DNA from: Hypomesus transpacificus
Lineage: Eukaryota; Chordata; Actinopteri; Osmeriformes; Osmeridae
Length of the DNA stretch: 64,000 nucleotides
Direction: 5' to 3'
Assembly (NCBI RefSeq): GCF_021917145.1
Contig: NC_061080.1
Coordinates: forward strand, 4,818,693 to 4,882,692
The notes under the pieces were generated by a model, which saw only the letters and a program-made list of their open reading frames with translations, ran no database searches and was not told where the DNA came from. Below are positions 23,353 through 35,814 of the stretch, piece by piece. Within the stretch, counting starts at the first letter, position 1. Each line of letters opens with the position of its first letter. Made by a program: the position numbers and the translations under genes.

Positions 23353-26300
23353 TCAGCTTCCCCTCGGGGTCCCCTCCCCAGGTTCCATGTACCCATCGAG
23401 CGGATGCAAGGGGCTGAAACGCAGCAGAGGCAAGTCCACCGTGGTGCAGCAGTCTTTAGGATGCGACCAGCCCTCCTTCGGGCGCCGTATGGGTGGCGGT
23501 GGAGGGGGCGCGGCCGAGTTCACAGAACCCTGGTTATCGTTGTTGTTGTCGTCGCGGTCAGTGCTCCCAAAGCTGCTGCTCCGGCAGCGGACCAAGAAGG
23601 TCCCCCGGTGATGGCGGTGGTACAGAACTCCCATGACGGTCATCAACATCAGGAGTAGGAAGCTCAGCAGGAAAGAGACCACGTAGATGGCTTGAACCAT
23701 CTCGGATGACGTTGCCAACACACAGCCTAAAAGACAAAAGAATCAATTAGAACTGTTCTACTGTTTTTTTATCAGTTACTATTAAATACCCCAAAAGTCA
23801 AACAAAGATTGCAGATCGTATTTCAGAATTCAGGACGCCAAAGAAAGTGACAGTTAAGAGTGTGTGTTTTCTTGTTTTCTTAAGAACAGATTTATGGCAG
23901 TGAAAAAAAGGGTACCAGTGTTACTGGGCTGCAGATTGGGGCTACGCTGATGCTTCATAAAGTCCTCCTGACTGTGGCGTTGTTCCATACCGGCAGCCTT
24001 AAGGTCCACACACAGGGTTCCTCCAGAACCCAGACGAGACGCGTCCTCAAACCCGGGCCGGCAGCGGCAGGCGTAGGAGCCGAAGTGATTCAAGCATTCG
24101 GCGTTGATGTCACACAGCACCAGCTGGGTTGCGCATTCATTGACATCTGTCATGCATATGCGAGCAAACACGTCAACACATGCAGACTAACGATAGTCGC
24201 GAAATTCATTCAAACTTAAATTAATTACCATTATCTCCAAGTCAAATCATTTATGCTCAATAGAAGAGTATTGATTGTAGTACCGGTTCTATGTTTAGTT
24301 AGGCAGGCCTTGTCTGGTCAAGAAGAAAGGGAGTGGGGTGCCAAGGAATTGGATACATTTGGTCGAATATCAACCAAATCTTCTGGAATGCCTACCTGCA
24401 GTGGATAGCGAGATGATCATAGCCTGCTCGAAGCTGCCACGGAGACTGATATTTGTCGAGACCAGCTCCCGGAGAGCAGCATGGAGGGTGCTTTGGAACT
24501 TCATCCCCTCCGTACCATCTGCCATCTGCAGCCAGAGGATGTACAGCACTCCAGCACTCAGCCTGGGTAGTATAAAACCACAAACAACTGTTTCTCAATG
24601 ACTTCATCTTGTAGCTTAATAAAACAACTATATCTCCAAAATTGAGGATACATGTTAAAGTTTGGGTTCAGGTTCAGCACAATGGCAATGTTGCATTTGA
24701 TATAGAAGAGTTTCTGCTATATAGCATATAGCAGAAAAGGGAAATATATTTCTAGGGGCTCATACTAACCTTTTTATTCTTTTGGAGGATATTGTTATAG
24801 ATATAGATTGAATGAGAATCTTCAATTGTTCATGGATCTAAAACAAAAACAACAAAATCATAACACAAGTACACGCATAAAACAAATGAGAAATCTTTAC
24901 AACATTTCAGAAGCAATATAAATCTGAAATCCATATAATCTAATACATTATTGGTATATTTAGCAGCCGATCATCTCCAAAGTAACATACAGGGGGATAT
25001 TTGACCCTTTGACCTCTTGATCTGCAGTCAAATGCTCAGTCATTGAGCTATATCCATCCAATATAATAATCCAGTGAGATTCACTTCCCACAGCATTACA
25101 AGATGACAACTCACTAGTTCTTTTGTTGACATCAGTAGTGTACTCGAGAAATGGTCCCAATGCTCCTCAGAATCGTCCTCAAGGGAGAAGGTGAGCTCAA
25201 CAGAAACTTCAAACAGATGATCTGGAAGTCATAACATAGGGTGTGCATAGTGGTACATTACCCAAAGTCATAGAACAGTACCCACCTCACAGCTCTCGTC
25301 ATCTATGCTCTTATGATTATACAAGGGATCTAAATCAAACCTTTGAAACAAATGCAAAATAAAATTTAACATGGACTACATTCTGACACTCACCCCCAGG
25401 TAGGTGTGGCACCTCAGTGTGATTGTGGGCGTGTCCTGGTAAAATGAAATGAACATGGGAGACAAACAGTGGAGCTCATATGTTTCCATCAACTATTCTA
25501 CAAAAAGGAGGCTTTTACTTACTACCTCCTTCTCTGCTGTCTGACAGGAGTTCCACCATGTTTGGGAAATAGGCTATTGGATTACCCTGGTCGTCATCGG
25601 GCATGGGGGATGCAATTGTCGGCAGCTGCTCAGCGCCATTCATACTCCATGATGTTTCCTTAACGGGATCTTCCCCTTGGTCAGTCCCGGGTGGTGACAC
25701 GTAATGGGACCCCTCCACTGAAACCACGTCGGCTGTGTAAGACGTGTGTTCCTCGGTGGCAGGGGGGACGTGTAGGGAATGAGCGTCCACACTCCTGCGT
25801 ACGTCTGACTGGATGTGTAGGCGGGTATGAGGGTTTATGACAGACTCTGTAGCTTGGACACCTTTCGAGTACATGTTCAAAGACGGCGAGTGGCTCTCCA
25901 CCTCATTGGGGAGCTGTATTGGGGTTCGAGAGGCACTCCTCCCTAATCGGGAGGTCCCCAGGGTGGGTAGTTTTGCTATGGTGGGGGTGGAGGTAAAGGC
26001 GGGGGTGAGAGGGGAAGGAGGGCTTATATCCCTGATGTGGTTGACCATTCCTTGCCAGGTTAGATTGTGCGGAACCTTCTCCACTACTGTCTCCTCGGTC
26101 CTTACACCGCTCCACTCATCTTCCTCAACCTGAACAGGAGACGACCGAGAGTGTTTCTGTTGAGTAATTGGTTCATCTTCATCTAATGGAAGCTCATTGG
26201 ACACAGAGGTGAGCAGGTCAAAGTCCTCCTCCATCTCATTGTAGTTTCCCTGCACTGCCGGTGTGGAGCTTTGCAGAAAAATGGTGTGGGTAGGTTCACC

Positions 26301-27199
26301 CTCCTTGGTGGGTACGTACGTCGTAAAATCTCTCTGAAAAATGGTTGGCTTTACCGTCTCATGCTCCACATCTTCCTTCATCCATTTACCGGTTCCCTCT
26401 GTGTCGTCGCCATGTGGCTTGTACATAATTGGTGGTGCAAATGCTTGGTACCTCCCATAGAATCCTCTAAAAGGAGGGATGGGACTTCCTCTGATGAGCA
26501 GGATCACATGGAGAGTATTGGACAGGGATGTGTACTTGGCCTCCTGCCAGCACTTCTCCAACACCTTGTTTCCCCCAGACACCCCAGAGGGCTCGGCCAG
26601 TTGGATCTGGTCTAGTTTGAGGTGGCAGGCGTCAGGGGGGGTGAAGTCTTTCAGGTAAAGCCAAACATGTTTCCCAGGGTGTACTTGGATGGTCCATTTG
26701 CACCACAACGGAGGGTTGGAGCACAAGTAATCAGGGGAGAAGAACTCTCCGCTGTTACCTTGCAAGACCCCGTGGCAGCTTCGGAGGGCAAAGAAGGCGT
26801 TGCCATCTTCTCCTGAAGAGAAGGTGTAGAAAGACAAATCAGAAAACTGTTTTAGCGCAGTACCCCCTTCCTCCCCCCACAACTATCATAATCAGGTAGC
26901 CCATCCATGAATTCAGTTTCACAACTTCAATATTTTCCCTTGATGGTATGACAAAGTATAATAGATTAATCATTATTTTTTACCTGAAGACTCATAAGCG
27001 TCATTTTCATTTGTCTATGGAAGAAAAGAACTAGTATGATTAAAATGTAAATGTTTTCAGATTGTATAACACTCGAGTGGACGTATAATTGCGAATGGGA
27101 AAGTCTACTTACAAAAGTAGAGTCACAGAGCTCGATAAATATGCCAAATATCAGTAGAAATATAATCATAGTTTGCAATCTATTACGATTTAGTAGCAT
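23353..27199 (-). CDS. Single-pass membrane protein with CUB, SEA-like and EGF domains, 9 exons
   Basis: Exons in coding order: 27113-27199, 26984-27014, 25526-26812, 25394-25435, 25115-25221, 24770-24837, 24396-24562, 23991-24146, 23353-23726. Splice sites are consensus-like, phases match, and the product is 772 aa. Order: signal peptide (1-25); CUB domain (about 52-164, Cys residues and a GFYGRY end); Ser/Thr/Pro-rich, mucin-like stalk (165-480, encoded by one large exon); SEA-like domain (about 484-596); Ca-binding EGF (597-648, DVNEC start); TM helix (about 660-682); cytoplasmic tail with a six-Pro run followed by IRRP. The usual SEA autocleavage Gly-Ser is not evident; the matching strand reads AGVLYI, so cleavage is doubtful. 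I do not recognise a named orthologue. Start: ATG 27199 gives a good signal peptide; an upstream in-frame ATG (27298) would bury it. Confidence 0.85.
24991..25057 (-). pseudogene. tRNA-Cys(GCA)-like pseudogene
   Basis: On the minus strand the sequence closely follows vertebrate tRNA-Cys from the D arm (TATAGCTCAATG) through the anticodon loop and variable region (TTTGACTGCAGATCAAGAGG, anticodon GCA). The acceptor stem does not pair and the T arm is decayed (GGGTCAAATAT, about 5 nt short). It lies in the intron between SEA exons of the CUB-SEA-EGF gene. A pseudogene or a tRNA-Cys-derived SINE head. Confidence 0.75.
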
Positions 27200-28752
27200 T
27201 TTAGACAACTTTGTCTTAACTATAGGAATATTTAGCAGTTTCTTCCGCCGCACCCGCTGAAGATAGATAACGGTGGGGTTTTTTTCGATTTTCGCCAATG
27301 GTGAACAGTAACACCTGAACTATATTTTCAATTAGAATAATTGATGTGGCATACGTTTACCCCTTACGTTCATGTGTTTCCAATAAGAAGAGAGATTCGC
27401 ACTCGACCAGTAGATGTCGCCATTCTTCTTCCTCCACTTTCTAAGGACTGCCTGCATGGAAAACTTCTCCAACTGCTACAACACCACACAATTTAAGGCA
27501 AACAAACGTTCAGAGAACTGTGTCCTCCAAGGTTTTTATTTATTTTAATTTTTTAGCTCAGGTCTTATAATTATTATACTTATTTTGTTATCTAGTCAAT
27601 TTTTTCATTTTGAGCCCAAACAAACATTAAAGCACTTCACTGTTTTCAAAGTTTAAACAATTATTTATTCTTCTACAAAAACGAAATACAAGGTTGCCAT
27701 TTCTTAACCTTAAGCCACTTTGAGAATAATAACATAAACAGCAAAAGGTAGAAAACTTGTTTTAAAATGATTTAATTATACATTTCTCTACGTCCATGGA
27801 GCTGAAAGTATAAACCCCGATAATTCTAATAAAAGCTTGGTATTGAGAGAGCAGCACACACGTCAGTACTATTGTAAAGAAGATCCTCTTCCACAGAATG
27901 CACATTTTTCACAATTTCTTATCTTAAAAATGTCCAAAGTTCAATCATTGACAATAACCATAAATGTATTATCAAAACATGTGCAACTTTAGATGTCAAC
28001 GATCTAACCAACACAAACAACACTAACAACTCTAACCCACCTCTCCACCTACAAATGTACATTATAAATAGATGTGTCAAGTGCAAATATACCTATAAAG
28101 AATATGAACACCCTGGTATGTCGCATTAACAATACTATTGTTGTGAGCAAATTCAGTAGTATACAATGTCAGACAACACATTTTCTGATCCAGTCAGTCA
28201 TAAAGCTGAATGGGGACACACAACACACCACATGACCAAAACAATAACATTTAATACAGTAGGTAGCAAAGACAATGAAGCTGTCACAAATACAAACCTC
28301 TTTGAGGGTCAATCAAAAAACATAAGGCAGCAAATCAAACCCTGACCTCAAAGCTTTGTTAACATTCTGCTACATCCACTGTTAGCTTGCCAATGTCTGC
28401 ATATGGCCAAGAAGAGACAGGACTCAAGATCTACCTGCAGATAACTGTCTGTTGCCATGCTTAGTAATTCAGACATTGCTGAATGTAACCTGAACGGTGG
28501 CGTTTTGCATAGAACTCCAATACATTTCTTTCAAATAAAGGATTTAGATCAAATAATTGTATATCTAACAAAACATTTAGGTAGATTCTAGGACTGTCTC
28601 AAATCTCCTTTTCATTCTAAAAGAATGAGATTGTAAAAGAATGTACGGAAATGCTGTACTCTTAAGTTGTTGCCTGATTCATACAATTACGTGACTTTGA
28701 TGCCATGATAAAAAAAAAAAAAGGTGGGGACAACTGACTACTACACAAACGA
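27200..28752. other. Intergenic region and likely B3GNT2 3' UTR
   Basis: 27,200-27,550 is the upstream region of the leftward CUB-SEA-EGF gene; a weak CTCF-like motif (CCAGTAGATGTCGC) occurs at 27,407-27,420. From about 27,660 to 28,752 the DNA is AT-rich and would form the 3' UTR of B3GNT2 if the minus-strand AATAAA at 27,664-27,669 is used. No ORF of interest. Confidence 0.5.
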
Positions 28753-29958
28753 TCACTGACATTCAGTGTCAGGATTGTTGAGCCAAGCCCATACCTGAAT
28801 CATTTCCTGTGGCGTCCTACTGTGAACTAGCATCAAGCTTTTGTAGACGCACGGGTTATTCCTGTACTTTTCCTCAATGTCAAAAGTCTGGAAGCCTTTG
28901 TGTTTCTCTGGGACCAGCCCCAGCCTTTTCATACACATCCCCGTGTACACGTCATCGATGGGGTAGAGTGGCACTTGTTGGGAGATGTTGTAGATGCGAA
29001 TTCCCAGTTCCCCCGAGTACAAAAACCCTCCACCCCCCGCATAAGGCGGGTAACCCCCGACAAACACACTCTCGGGTATAAAGTACTTGAGTTTCCTGTC
29101 CCTGTGGGGGCCGGCGTTGGTAATCACATCCCCTATGAAGAGATCCGTGGCTTGTTTTCTTGGGAGACCTTTTAAAAAGTCTAAAATTCTCAAGGTGTTG
29201 ACAAAGACATCATCGTCCCCCTTGAAAATGTACTTGGTGTTCGGGCACCTCTTGTTCAACCACTCCAAAAAGAGTACATCTTTGAGAGTTAGATTGAAAA
29301 AGGAGTCCCTGAAATCCCATTGGACTATGTCTCTGTGAAGCTTTGCCTCATGTCGCAGCATCCCCGAAAGGTCTGGGAAGTGGTCGACAGCTGTGGAATT
29401 GCCCAGCAAAAACACAGTGACCACTGTTTGATTGGCTAAGATGCCCGCCTTTCCCCAAGATTCACGAATGGCCTGCCGGCGGTCAAAGTGGGACGTAAGA
29501 GACTTGATGGCCAAAAGTAGGAAGGGTTTGCCTTTACACACATGGGGCTGGTCCATTAACATGGGGTACGACCGGCAGCGCATATTCAACAGGAAGTCTT
29601 GGAACCGCTGAGGAAGGGAGTTGTAGTCCGAGATCTTTGTAGTGATGCTGTAGTCCGGTTCACAGGAACCAATGGGGCTTGTGTTGTTAAGCCAATCAGG
29701 GAGCTCAGAGAGGGAGTCGTTGGCCAGCACAGTCCTAATGAGGGGGTTGTAGAGGAAGTCCAGCCTCTGCTGCTCGTTGTTCCAGTAGGACTTGCTCACC
29801 GTGTGCTTGCTCCAGAACTTTGTCGAGGGGATCCGAATCTTCTGACTCCCACCCTTCTCCTGACCCAGGTTCAATGACACTCCCACCAGGATACAGATTA
29901 AGATATTCAGCATCATCATGAGACACAGGACCCTTGATTTCCTCTGCCCAGCATGCAT
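28753..29958 (-). CDS. b3gnt2: N-acetyllactosaminide beta-1,3-N-acetylglucosaminyltransferase 2 (B3GNT2)
   Basis: Golgi type II membrane glycosyltransferase of family GT31. It adds GlcNAc beta-1,3 to galactose and so extends poly-N-acetyllactosamine chains on N- and O-glycans. 401 aa (human 397) from one coding exon. Visible: short basic cytosolic tail (MHAGQRKSR), TM anchor about 9-29, stem with N-glycosylation sequons (e.g. NNTS at 91-94), RRQAIRESWG (160-169), metal-binding DDD at 248-250 (FKGDDDVFVN), YPPYAGGGGF at 303-312 and DDVYTGMC at 335-342. A 3' splice site (CTAG|GCCC) 21 bp upstream of the ATG (exon from 29,979) points to a non-coding leader exon further right. The gene lies downstream of COMMD1 on the same strand, as in mammals. 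Confidence 0.97.
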   Translation of the reverse strand: MHAGQRKSRVLCLMMMLNILICILVGVSLNLGQEKGGSQKIRIPSTKFWSKHTVSKSYWNNEQQRLDFLYNPLIRTVLANDSLSELPDWLNNTSPIGSCEPDYSITTKISDYNSLPQRFQDFLLNMRCRSYPMLMDQPHVCKGKPFLLLAIKSLTSHFDRRQAIRESWGKAGILANQTVVTVFLLGNSTAVDHFPDLSGMLRHEAKLHRDIVQWDFRDSFFNLTLKDVLFLEWLNKRCPNTKYIFKGDDDVFVNTLRILDFLKGLPRKQATDLFIGDVITNAGPHRDRKLKYFIPESVFVGGYPPYAGGGGFLYSGELGIRIYNISQQVPLYPIDDVYTGMCMKRLGLVPEKHKGFQTFDIEEKYRNNPCVYKSLMLVHSRTPQEMIQVWAWLNNPDTECQ

Positions 29959-29979
29959 CTTTTCTTCTTCTCTCTGGGC

Positions 29980-32900
29980 CTAGACATAAAAAGAATACAA
30001 GGAGCCAGTGTTAACAAGCCATATTACAGAGCTTAGATAGCATTTGCATTACAGCAGCTAGCAAGTTCTAAGTCTTTTAGACTTACAGAAAGCCCAGGAG
30101 GAATGGCAACATTTAGAAACATAGAACGGGCGATTTGTAGCGTACGCTTTCAGCCAAAGGTAGAATCAAGGAGAAAACTGTTGAGGCACGTCAATCTCTG
30201 TTGCTTGTTCTGTGTTTGGCCTGCCACAAATGAGGCCGCTTACCATGCCTAATCCTAAAAGAATAAGCCATGCACATTTTTCTTCATCCCCCTACACTTT
30301 ATGATGTCCGCCTCTTATTCCTTCTTTTTTCTCATACCACAACGTATTTCGTCCCCCTCTCTTCCCGCCTCATAATGCCAGAGGGGCATCATGGGTTCTC
30401 AATTTGAGCCTCCTCGTGACACCAATTTACTTGTCTTTGAGTCACAGTATATTGCTAGACCCACACACAAAAGACCATACATTTTATTCGTACGTCATCA
30501 TCCGTTTTTTCCAGTCAGGCTTCAGGCCTAAAGGTGTCACCCAGGGTGAGAAATACTGAAGGCATGTATAGAACCTTAAAGGTTATGGCCACAGGATACA
30601 TTCAGACCAGCAGATAGGGGAGTTACGATTCAACGAGTCCTGTCCTTAGTGCTATGACTTGCTATAGCTCCTCATGTAGGAAAGTATAGGACCCAGTCAA
30701 AGCATGTACAATGCATTTCTCTGATCCAAAAAAGAGAGCCAAGAAAAGCTCAGGGTGCAAAAAGAAAATAGGTCACCCAGGGCTCAGGTCTGCTCCACAC
30801 TGTGCACACAATCCACAACTAACCTGTGAGCTCTGGAAGATGATTGAGCAATCTGTTTTACTGGTGTTCCAGTCTTCTTAACCCATGTAGATCATCTGCA
30901 AGGGAGTGGCCCGCAAAGACATAGAAAGGGGCTAACCAGGAGTGTGTTTTTACAGCCACCTGGAATCAAACACAATAACACAGAATGTTAATATTAGGAG
31001 AGGGGGGGGGGTTGTTGTCTGAGGTAGGCTTAGAAAAATTGGTCTCACGCAGGCCTAAATTCTAAGAAATCAACTGAAAGCTCCCAAGGAGAACAGGTAG
31101 TGTATTCAAGCCTGTTGCTAGGGCAAAGCCTGGCTAACAGTATTGTAATAACTGTTAATAAAAGTTGCTTGACAAGTTTGACAAAGCAAGCCTCAAACCA
31201 GAGAGAACGCATTACAGTACCTAACCTAAAGGTCCCATATATTTAATGTATATGTATATATAATGTTGATGGTGTTCACAGTCTGCTGAGGACTGGGCAT
31301 TTACACCACAGATTCACAAACATGACTCAGGCCTGCATTACATTAATGTTCTGCTAATGTTTTATACCCATAATTAAGGAGATATATTGAACTGTAGGTA
31401 AACAAGCTTGTATAAAAGCACAAGCTGGAAAAAAGGGGACTAGTCCACAAACCAGTTTTAAGTTTAGTCATTCATTTAGGTGTTAGTTTAAGTCCAAGTT
31501 TGACCTGAGATACCTTACATGCCCATACCTGTAACATGAAGGTGTTAGCAAAACTGTACATGAGTCTGATACAAGTCCTTTGCCACCAACAAGTCAAATC
31601 TGAAGTTGATTGTTTCCTAACATTTAAAATGACACACCTATTCTCAGTAGGGTATATTTGGAAGGTTATTTGAGGTGAGGACTTTACAGAGTTGTCTTGT
31701 CTGATATAAACTGGGCAGCTATGCAGCAGCAGCTGGGATATCAAGATTATAGTGGAGGCAACCCTGACCACCATCCAGAAGAAAGAAGAAGCCTACTAAC
31801 CTAAATGAAAAAAGTTCAATTTCTCCACATGAGTGAGAGAATTCCCCAACCCAAAATTGAAATTATCAGAGGAGCGATAGATTTGCTAACCCTGTGCCCT
31901 CTACTTGCGCTCTACTCCAAATACTTAGCCAAACACATATTCCTGACAGACTATTGATTGACAGAGGCCAAGGGTAGGCTCAACAGTTTAATAAGAGGGG
32001 CGTAACAATTGCGAAAGCGAGTAGCAGAACGTGTTTTGCACATTCAAATTCATACTGCACACTTGAATGCAATGTTAAAGCTGAGCGATACAGGTTTCAC
32101 ACGCTGCATATATTGATTCAATACAGAACTATACGAAAGCAAATGTATTCTTTAAGTACAAAAAAAGCTTTTACAGGGATGTCTGAATGGCAATGAGAAA
32201 TTCTCATTCACTCAATGCAAGACTATAAGACCATGACCATGATATGGGTTGATGTAGCCTAGGTGAGCCTACATAAGATTTCACTATAAAAAATATTATA
32301 GGCTATGGGCTATTAAATGTTCTGGTAAGCAGAGTCTACTATCTAAAGCGGCCATAAAACCACATAAGAACCATGAAAACGGAGAATGAAGTCCAACCAA
32401 CCCAACCTGCATACCTGCAGCATAAGCCTACTTCACCTGAATGGCACATTTTCCGTTCCAGTGAGTCATGTTGTTGAAGCGCATAATCTATTCTGTGCAC
32501 AGGCAGAGGTGTCTTTTCTTATCCTGCCCAAAGCTGTACTCACCGAAAGACACGATAATCATAGCCGAAATCAATCCATTTTTTTATGAAAGCAAAATAA
32601 AGTTTCATGAAAAGTCCATGGCCAAACTAGTCTCTCCGATATTTCTTTGTGTGTCCACAAGCAATAACCCATGCCATATCGGAGAACATTATATCAATCG
32701 GCGGACGGCGAAGTGGGGAGTAAAAATAATATTTGTAATTTCCTACGCGTTTGAGGTAGGTCTATTAAAAAGGCTCCTCCTTTTGACGTTGTGCTTTTGG
32801 GCGGCGGCGAGCTCTCTTGTGCTGTACGTGACTTTAAAGTATTCTACGTCTTTCCAGACGATTGTTTTTAGGCCATTTCATGTGGGAGCATTCATGGAAA

Positions 32901-33190
32901 ATAATAATATCGTATCGTTGTCTACTCCTGGCCAAGTAAATGTCTTTCTGAACCTGTGTCACAAGACATCAACTGCCATGTGAACGGATTGTGGCAGAGC
33001 ATGCGTGTATTCCGAACCTGAGGAGTAAAAAAAAAACAGTTTTGATTTTACACTCTGGGTGATTGGTTTGTTAAACGTAGACTGAGAGACTCGAGAGTTG
33101 AATGAGGTCACAAATAGATTCACAGGGCAAACCTAAAGTGATCATGGCATCATTGTCATGAACTTTAGTAACCTCCCTTTACACAAACTG
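29980..33190. other. B3GNT2 upstream region and leader intron
   Basis: No protein-coding exon recognised. The non-coding first exon and promoter of B3GNT2 probably lie here; a GC-richer patch near 32,700-32,990, followed leftwards by a possible minus-strand donor (GCAG|GTATGC at about 32,411), is one candidate. The forward open frame 32,468-32,983 has no domain support. Confidence 0.4.
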
Positions 33191-33192
33191 AC

Positions 33193-33417
33193 CAGGGGCG
33201 GATCTAGAGATCACCATTCGGGGTGGCAATGGGGTGGCAAAAGGAAGTTGTTGGGTGGCCTCCTGGAGGCGAATCAAACCCAGAGTAGGGGGGTACAGTA
33301 CTCCCTATGGTAATTGATTAAGCTAGAATATTGTAGTTTAAATTAAACAGTAACATTAATATTATTTATTGAAATGTTCTGTAATGTACAAATAAAACTT
33401 TTCCATGGGAAGATTGA
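33193..33417 (+). mobile_element. Fragment of a DNA transposon (CAGGGGCGGATCTAG terminus)
   Basis: Begins with CAGGGGCGGATCTAGAGA and continues with GGGGTGGCAA motifs, a terminus I associate with common fish DNA transposons. No matching opposite terminus was found. An L2 3' end follows immediately. Confidence 0.45.
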
Positions 33418-33626
33418 GGTTCATGTTGTTTAATTGTAACTTGTTTCACTACATGCTCTTATGGTTCTTCCCTTTGGGACTCTTTTTTCACAATGTATGC
33501 TTCATGTTTTGGCTACCTGCAATGTTTGGGGCTATCTCGTTGTTATGATCAGTGACCTATGCACTTTTTTAAAGCTCTCTCTTGGAAGTTGCTTTGGATA
33601 AAAGCGTCTGCTAAATGCATTTTAAA
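33418..33626 (+). mobile_element. L2-type LINE 3' end fragment
   Basis: Forward-strand L2 3' UTR: GTTTAATTGTAACTTG..., the AGCTCTCTCTTGGAAGTTGC block and GATAAAAGCGTCTGCTAAATG. Very similar to 41,050-41,285 and to the reverse complement of 51,741-52,140. Confidence 0.85.
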
Positions 33627-35814
33627 AAAAACTGACCACCACGGAATTACACCGGTGTAGACGGGTAGAATCTTGTCTCGTCCCTGTCTCTAAGGCCTAT
33701 ACAGTTCAATTGAATTAAATTCACTTTATTAATCCCTGAATATATTCAAGAATGACTGGAGTCCAGTGTTCTATTTTGCTTCGCTGCTGGCTAAATGCCA
33801 TATAATTACAGCTATCTCAGTCAGATGTATTTATATCTGCCTATCGAATGTCTGTGTGATTTAATTAAGGAGACTACTCGTCCAACTCAACCCTGCACCA
33901 ACCCAACCTGAATCAAATGACCCCTCTTTTAAATTGAATACACAAATCTGCTCATCTTTGGAAGATGTCCAAAACGCTGTGTACCCTGCAAATGAGAACA
34001 AGCATCTATTTCCATTTGGTAATCGAAGTCTAGATGTTTTAATGATACAACATTTATTTGGTCTCTACCAAAGTCTGAAAGAGTGACCAAACTGAAGGGT
34101 TTACAGGCTGTGGTCCTCTGCACTTCCTGATTCTTCCCCCCTACAGATTGGGCAATGGGCAGTCCTATGTATTTTCTGACCTTTGTGACACTCAAAGATA
34201 GGAAGACTAGAGCCTGTAATGAAATCCAGGAGGATCAGATACCAGAGCCAGACAGCTTCCCAGAGGTTTAACCAGGGTTGAGTTTATTTTCTGAAGTCAG
34301 CTCTGCCATTACTAACTAAACCATGGGTAAGGCGTGAATGTACTTGTGAGACCGTGGACGGAACGAGGGCAGTGGGTCATTAATACACCTGGGTTCGTAG
34401 TAAGGACAACAGGGATATTTTGTTTGCTCTCTTCGCTGTCAACTCTCAGCTATTTTGAGTTGACTGAGCTGCACTAAGCTAGCTCTCATGAGCCGAAACC
34501 CTATGGATATAGCCAGGCGAAAACAGGCAGGAACTATTATGTCAGTATATTATATATTTATATAGAATATTTAAATATATACTATATTTATGTCAGTGTG
34601 ATACAGAAAATCCCAAATTATTTTACTGATTAAATACTGCCTAGCTATTTAAGTAAAAGACAATATTTAAAGTGGATGGTTTATTTCAGTATGTACAGCT
34701 GGATGGTTATTTGCTACAATTGTTGCTGTGTAGACTACACAAAGTCACAACAATTTAGCCTATAAGAGCCAGATGCACCTTGGACAAGGGCAGTCTTCCC
34801 ACCACTTTAGCTACTTGGTCAGGTTTCTTGAGGCATGGATCCACAAATGGGCATACGTCAGGATTCGTACAAATTTAGTGGTTGTCTCTTACTTACTCTT
34901 ACAGAAAATACAAGACTATATTACAGCATTGCATAGCACAAAGGGAAAAGATACAAACATGAATGTAAACATAGCAAACACCCCTTAGGCAAAACTGCAC
35001 TGTATCGGGAATATGGCCTAAAATTATGACAACTGGCTCAACCATTGTACATGTAATGACTTCTGTTATGAACTGATTGAAAGGAGGGCTTACTCAAATA
35101 CATAGTCAAATGTATTTGATGTATTCTTTCTTTCTTTTGAAGGTATGTGAGACACAGTGTCAAAACATTTTATTATGAGGAATATGACATGCAAGCCAAG
35201 ATGGTAGCAGGTTCAAATCTCACCAACTCCTGTAAACAAATATATAAATGCATCACAGTATTGAAAAAAGACCATGCCCATTCTCTTAGGGCCTGATACT
35301 ACCCAGACTGGCCCATCTTCTTCTATGAAGTGGGTTTGCTCTCTAAATGCCCTGAGTTTTAATATGTACAACAAGCCATTTTCTCTGACAATATGACATG
35401 ATCTCTATAAGCAAAAGTATGAATATGAAAGCAGAAATATTTTGATTTTCAAAGAAAGATAGGCTCCATTGGGTACAACAGACTAGTATGCAGCAAATTC
35501 TGGTAATATGGCAGCTTGCTCTCACGGAACTTCTTCTTTTAACCTTACACCTTGGACCCAAACAGGAATTGAGCATCAATAGAGCAGGAAACCACAAAAT
35601 GGGGCACTATGAACATTCTTCCCAACACACCCAACGCTTGCCACAAACTGCACGACATCTCCACACACACACAAAATGCTTACTTATGCACTTACAACTT
35701 ATATACATCCATGCAGTCCTTTTTATTTGCTCTGTTACACACGCTCTCTTTCTCACAATTTGACACGCACACACACAGTCACACATTACAAACACACAGG
35801 GCTTGCACACCGTA
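33627..35814. other. Intergenic stretch between B3GNT2 and COMMD1
   Basis: AT-rich with no gene recognised. A block near 33,705-33,745 (TTCACTTTATTAATCCCTGA) resembles a dispersed fish repeat. CA-rich simple sequence occurs at 35,655-35,805. Confidence 0.5.

Noticed and set aside
24991..25057. Functional tRNA-Cys gene
   Set aside because: Acceptor stem unpaired and T arm shortened; called a pseudogene.
27298..27298. Upstream ATG (27,298) as the start of the CUB-SEA-EGF protein
   Set aside because: It would add 33 basic residues before the signal peptide; ATG 27,199 gives a normal secretory N-terminus.
32468..32983. 171-codon forward frame with a hydrophobic segment
   Set aside because: Lies in the putative promoter/leader region of the leftward B3GNT2; no homology recognised.
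35195..35230. Box-B-like GGTTCAAATCTC suggesting another tRNA or SINE
   Set aside because: No convincing box A or body; a single motif is not enough.
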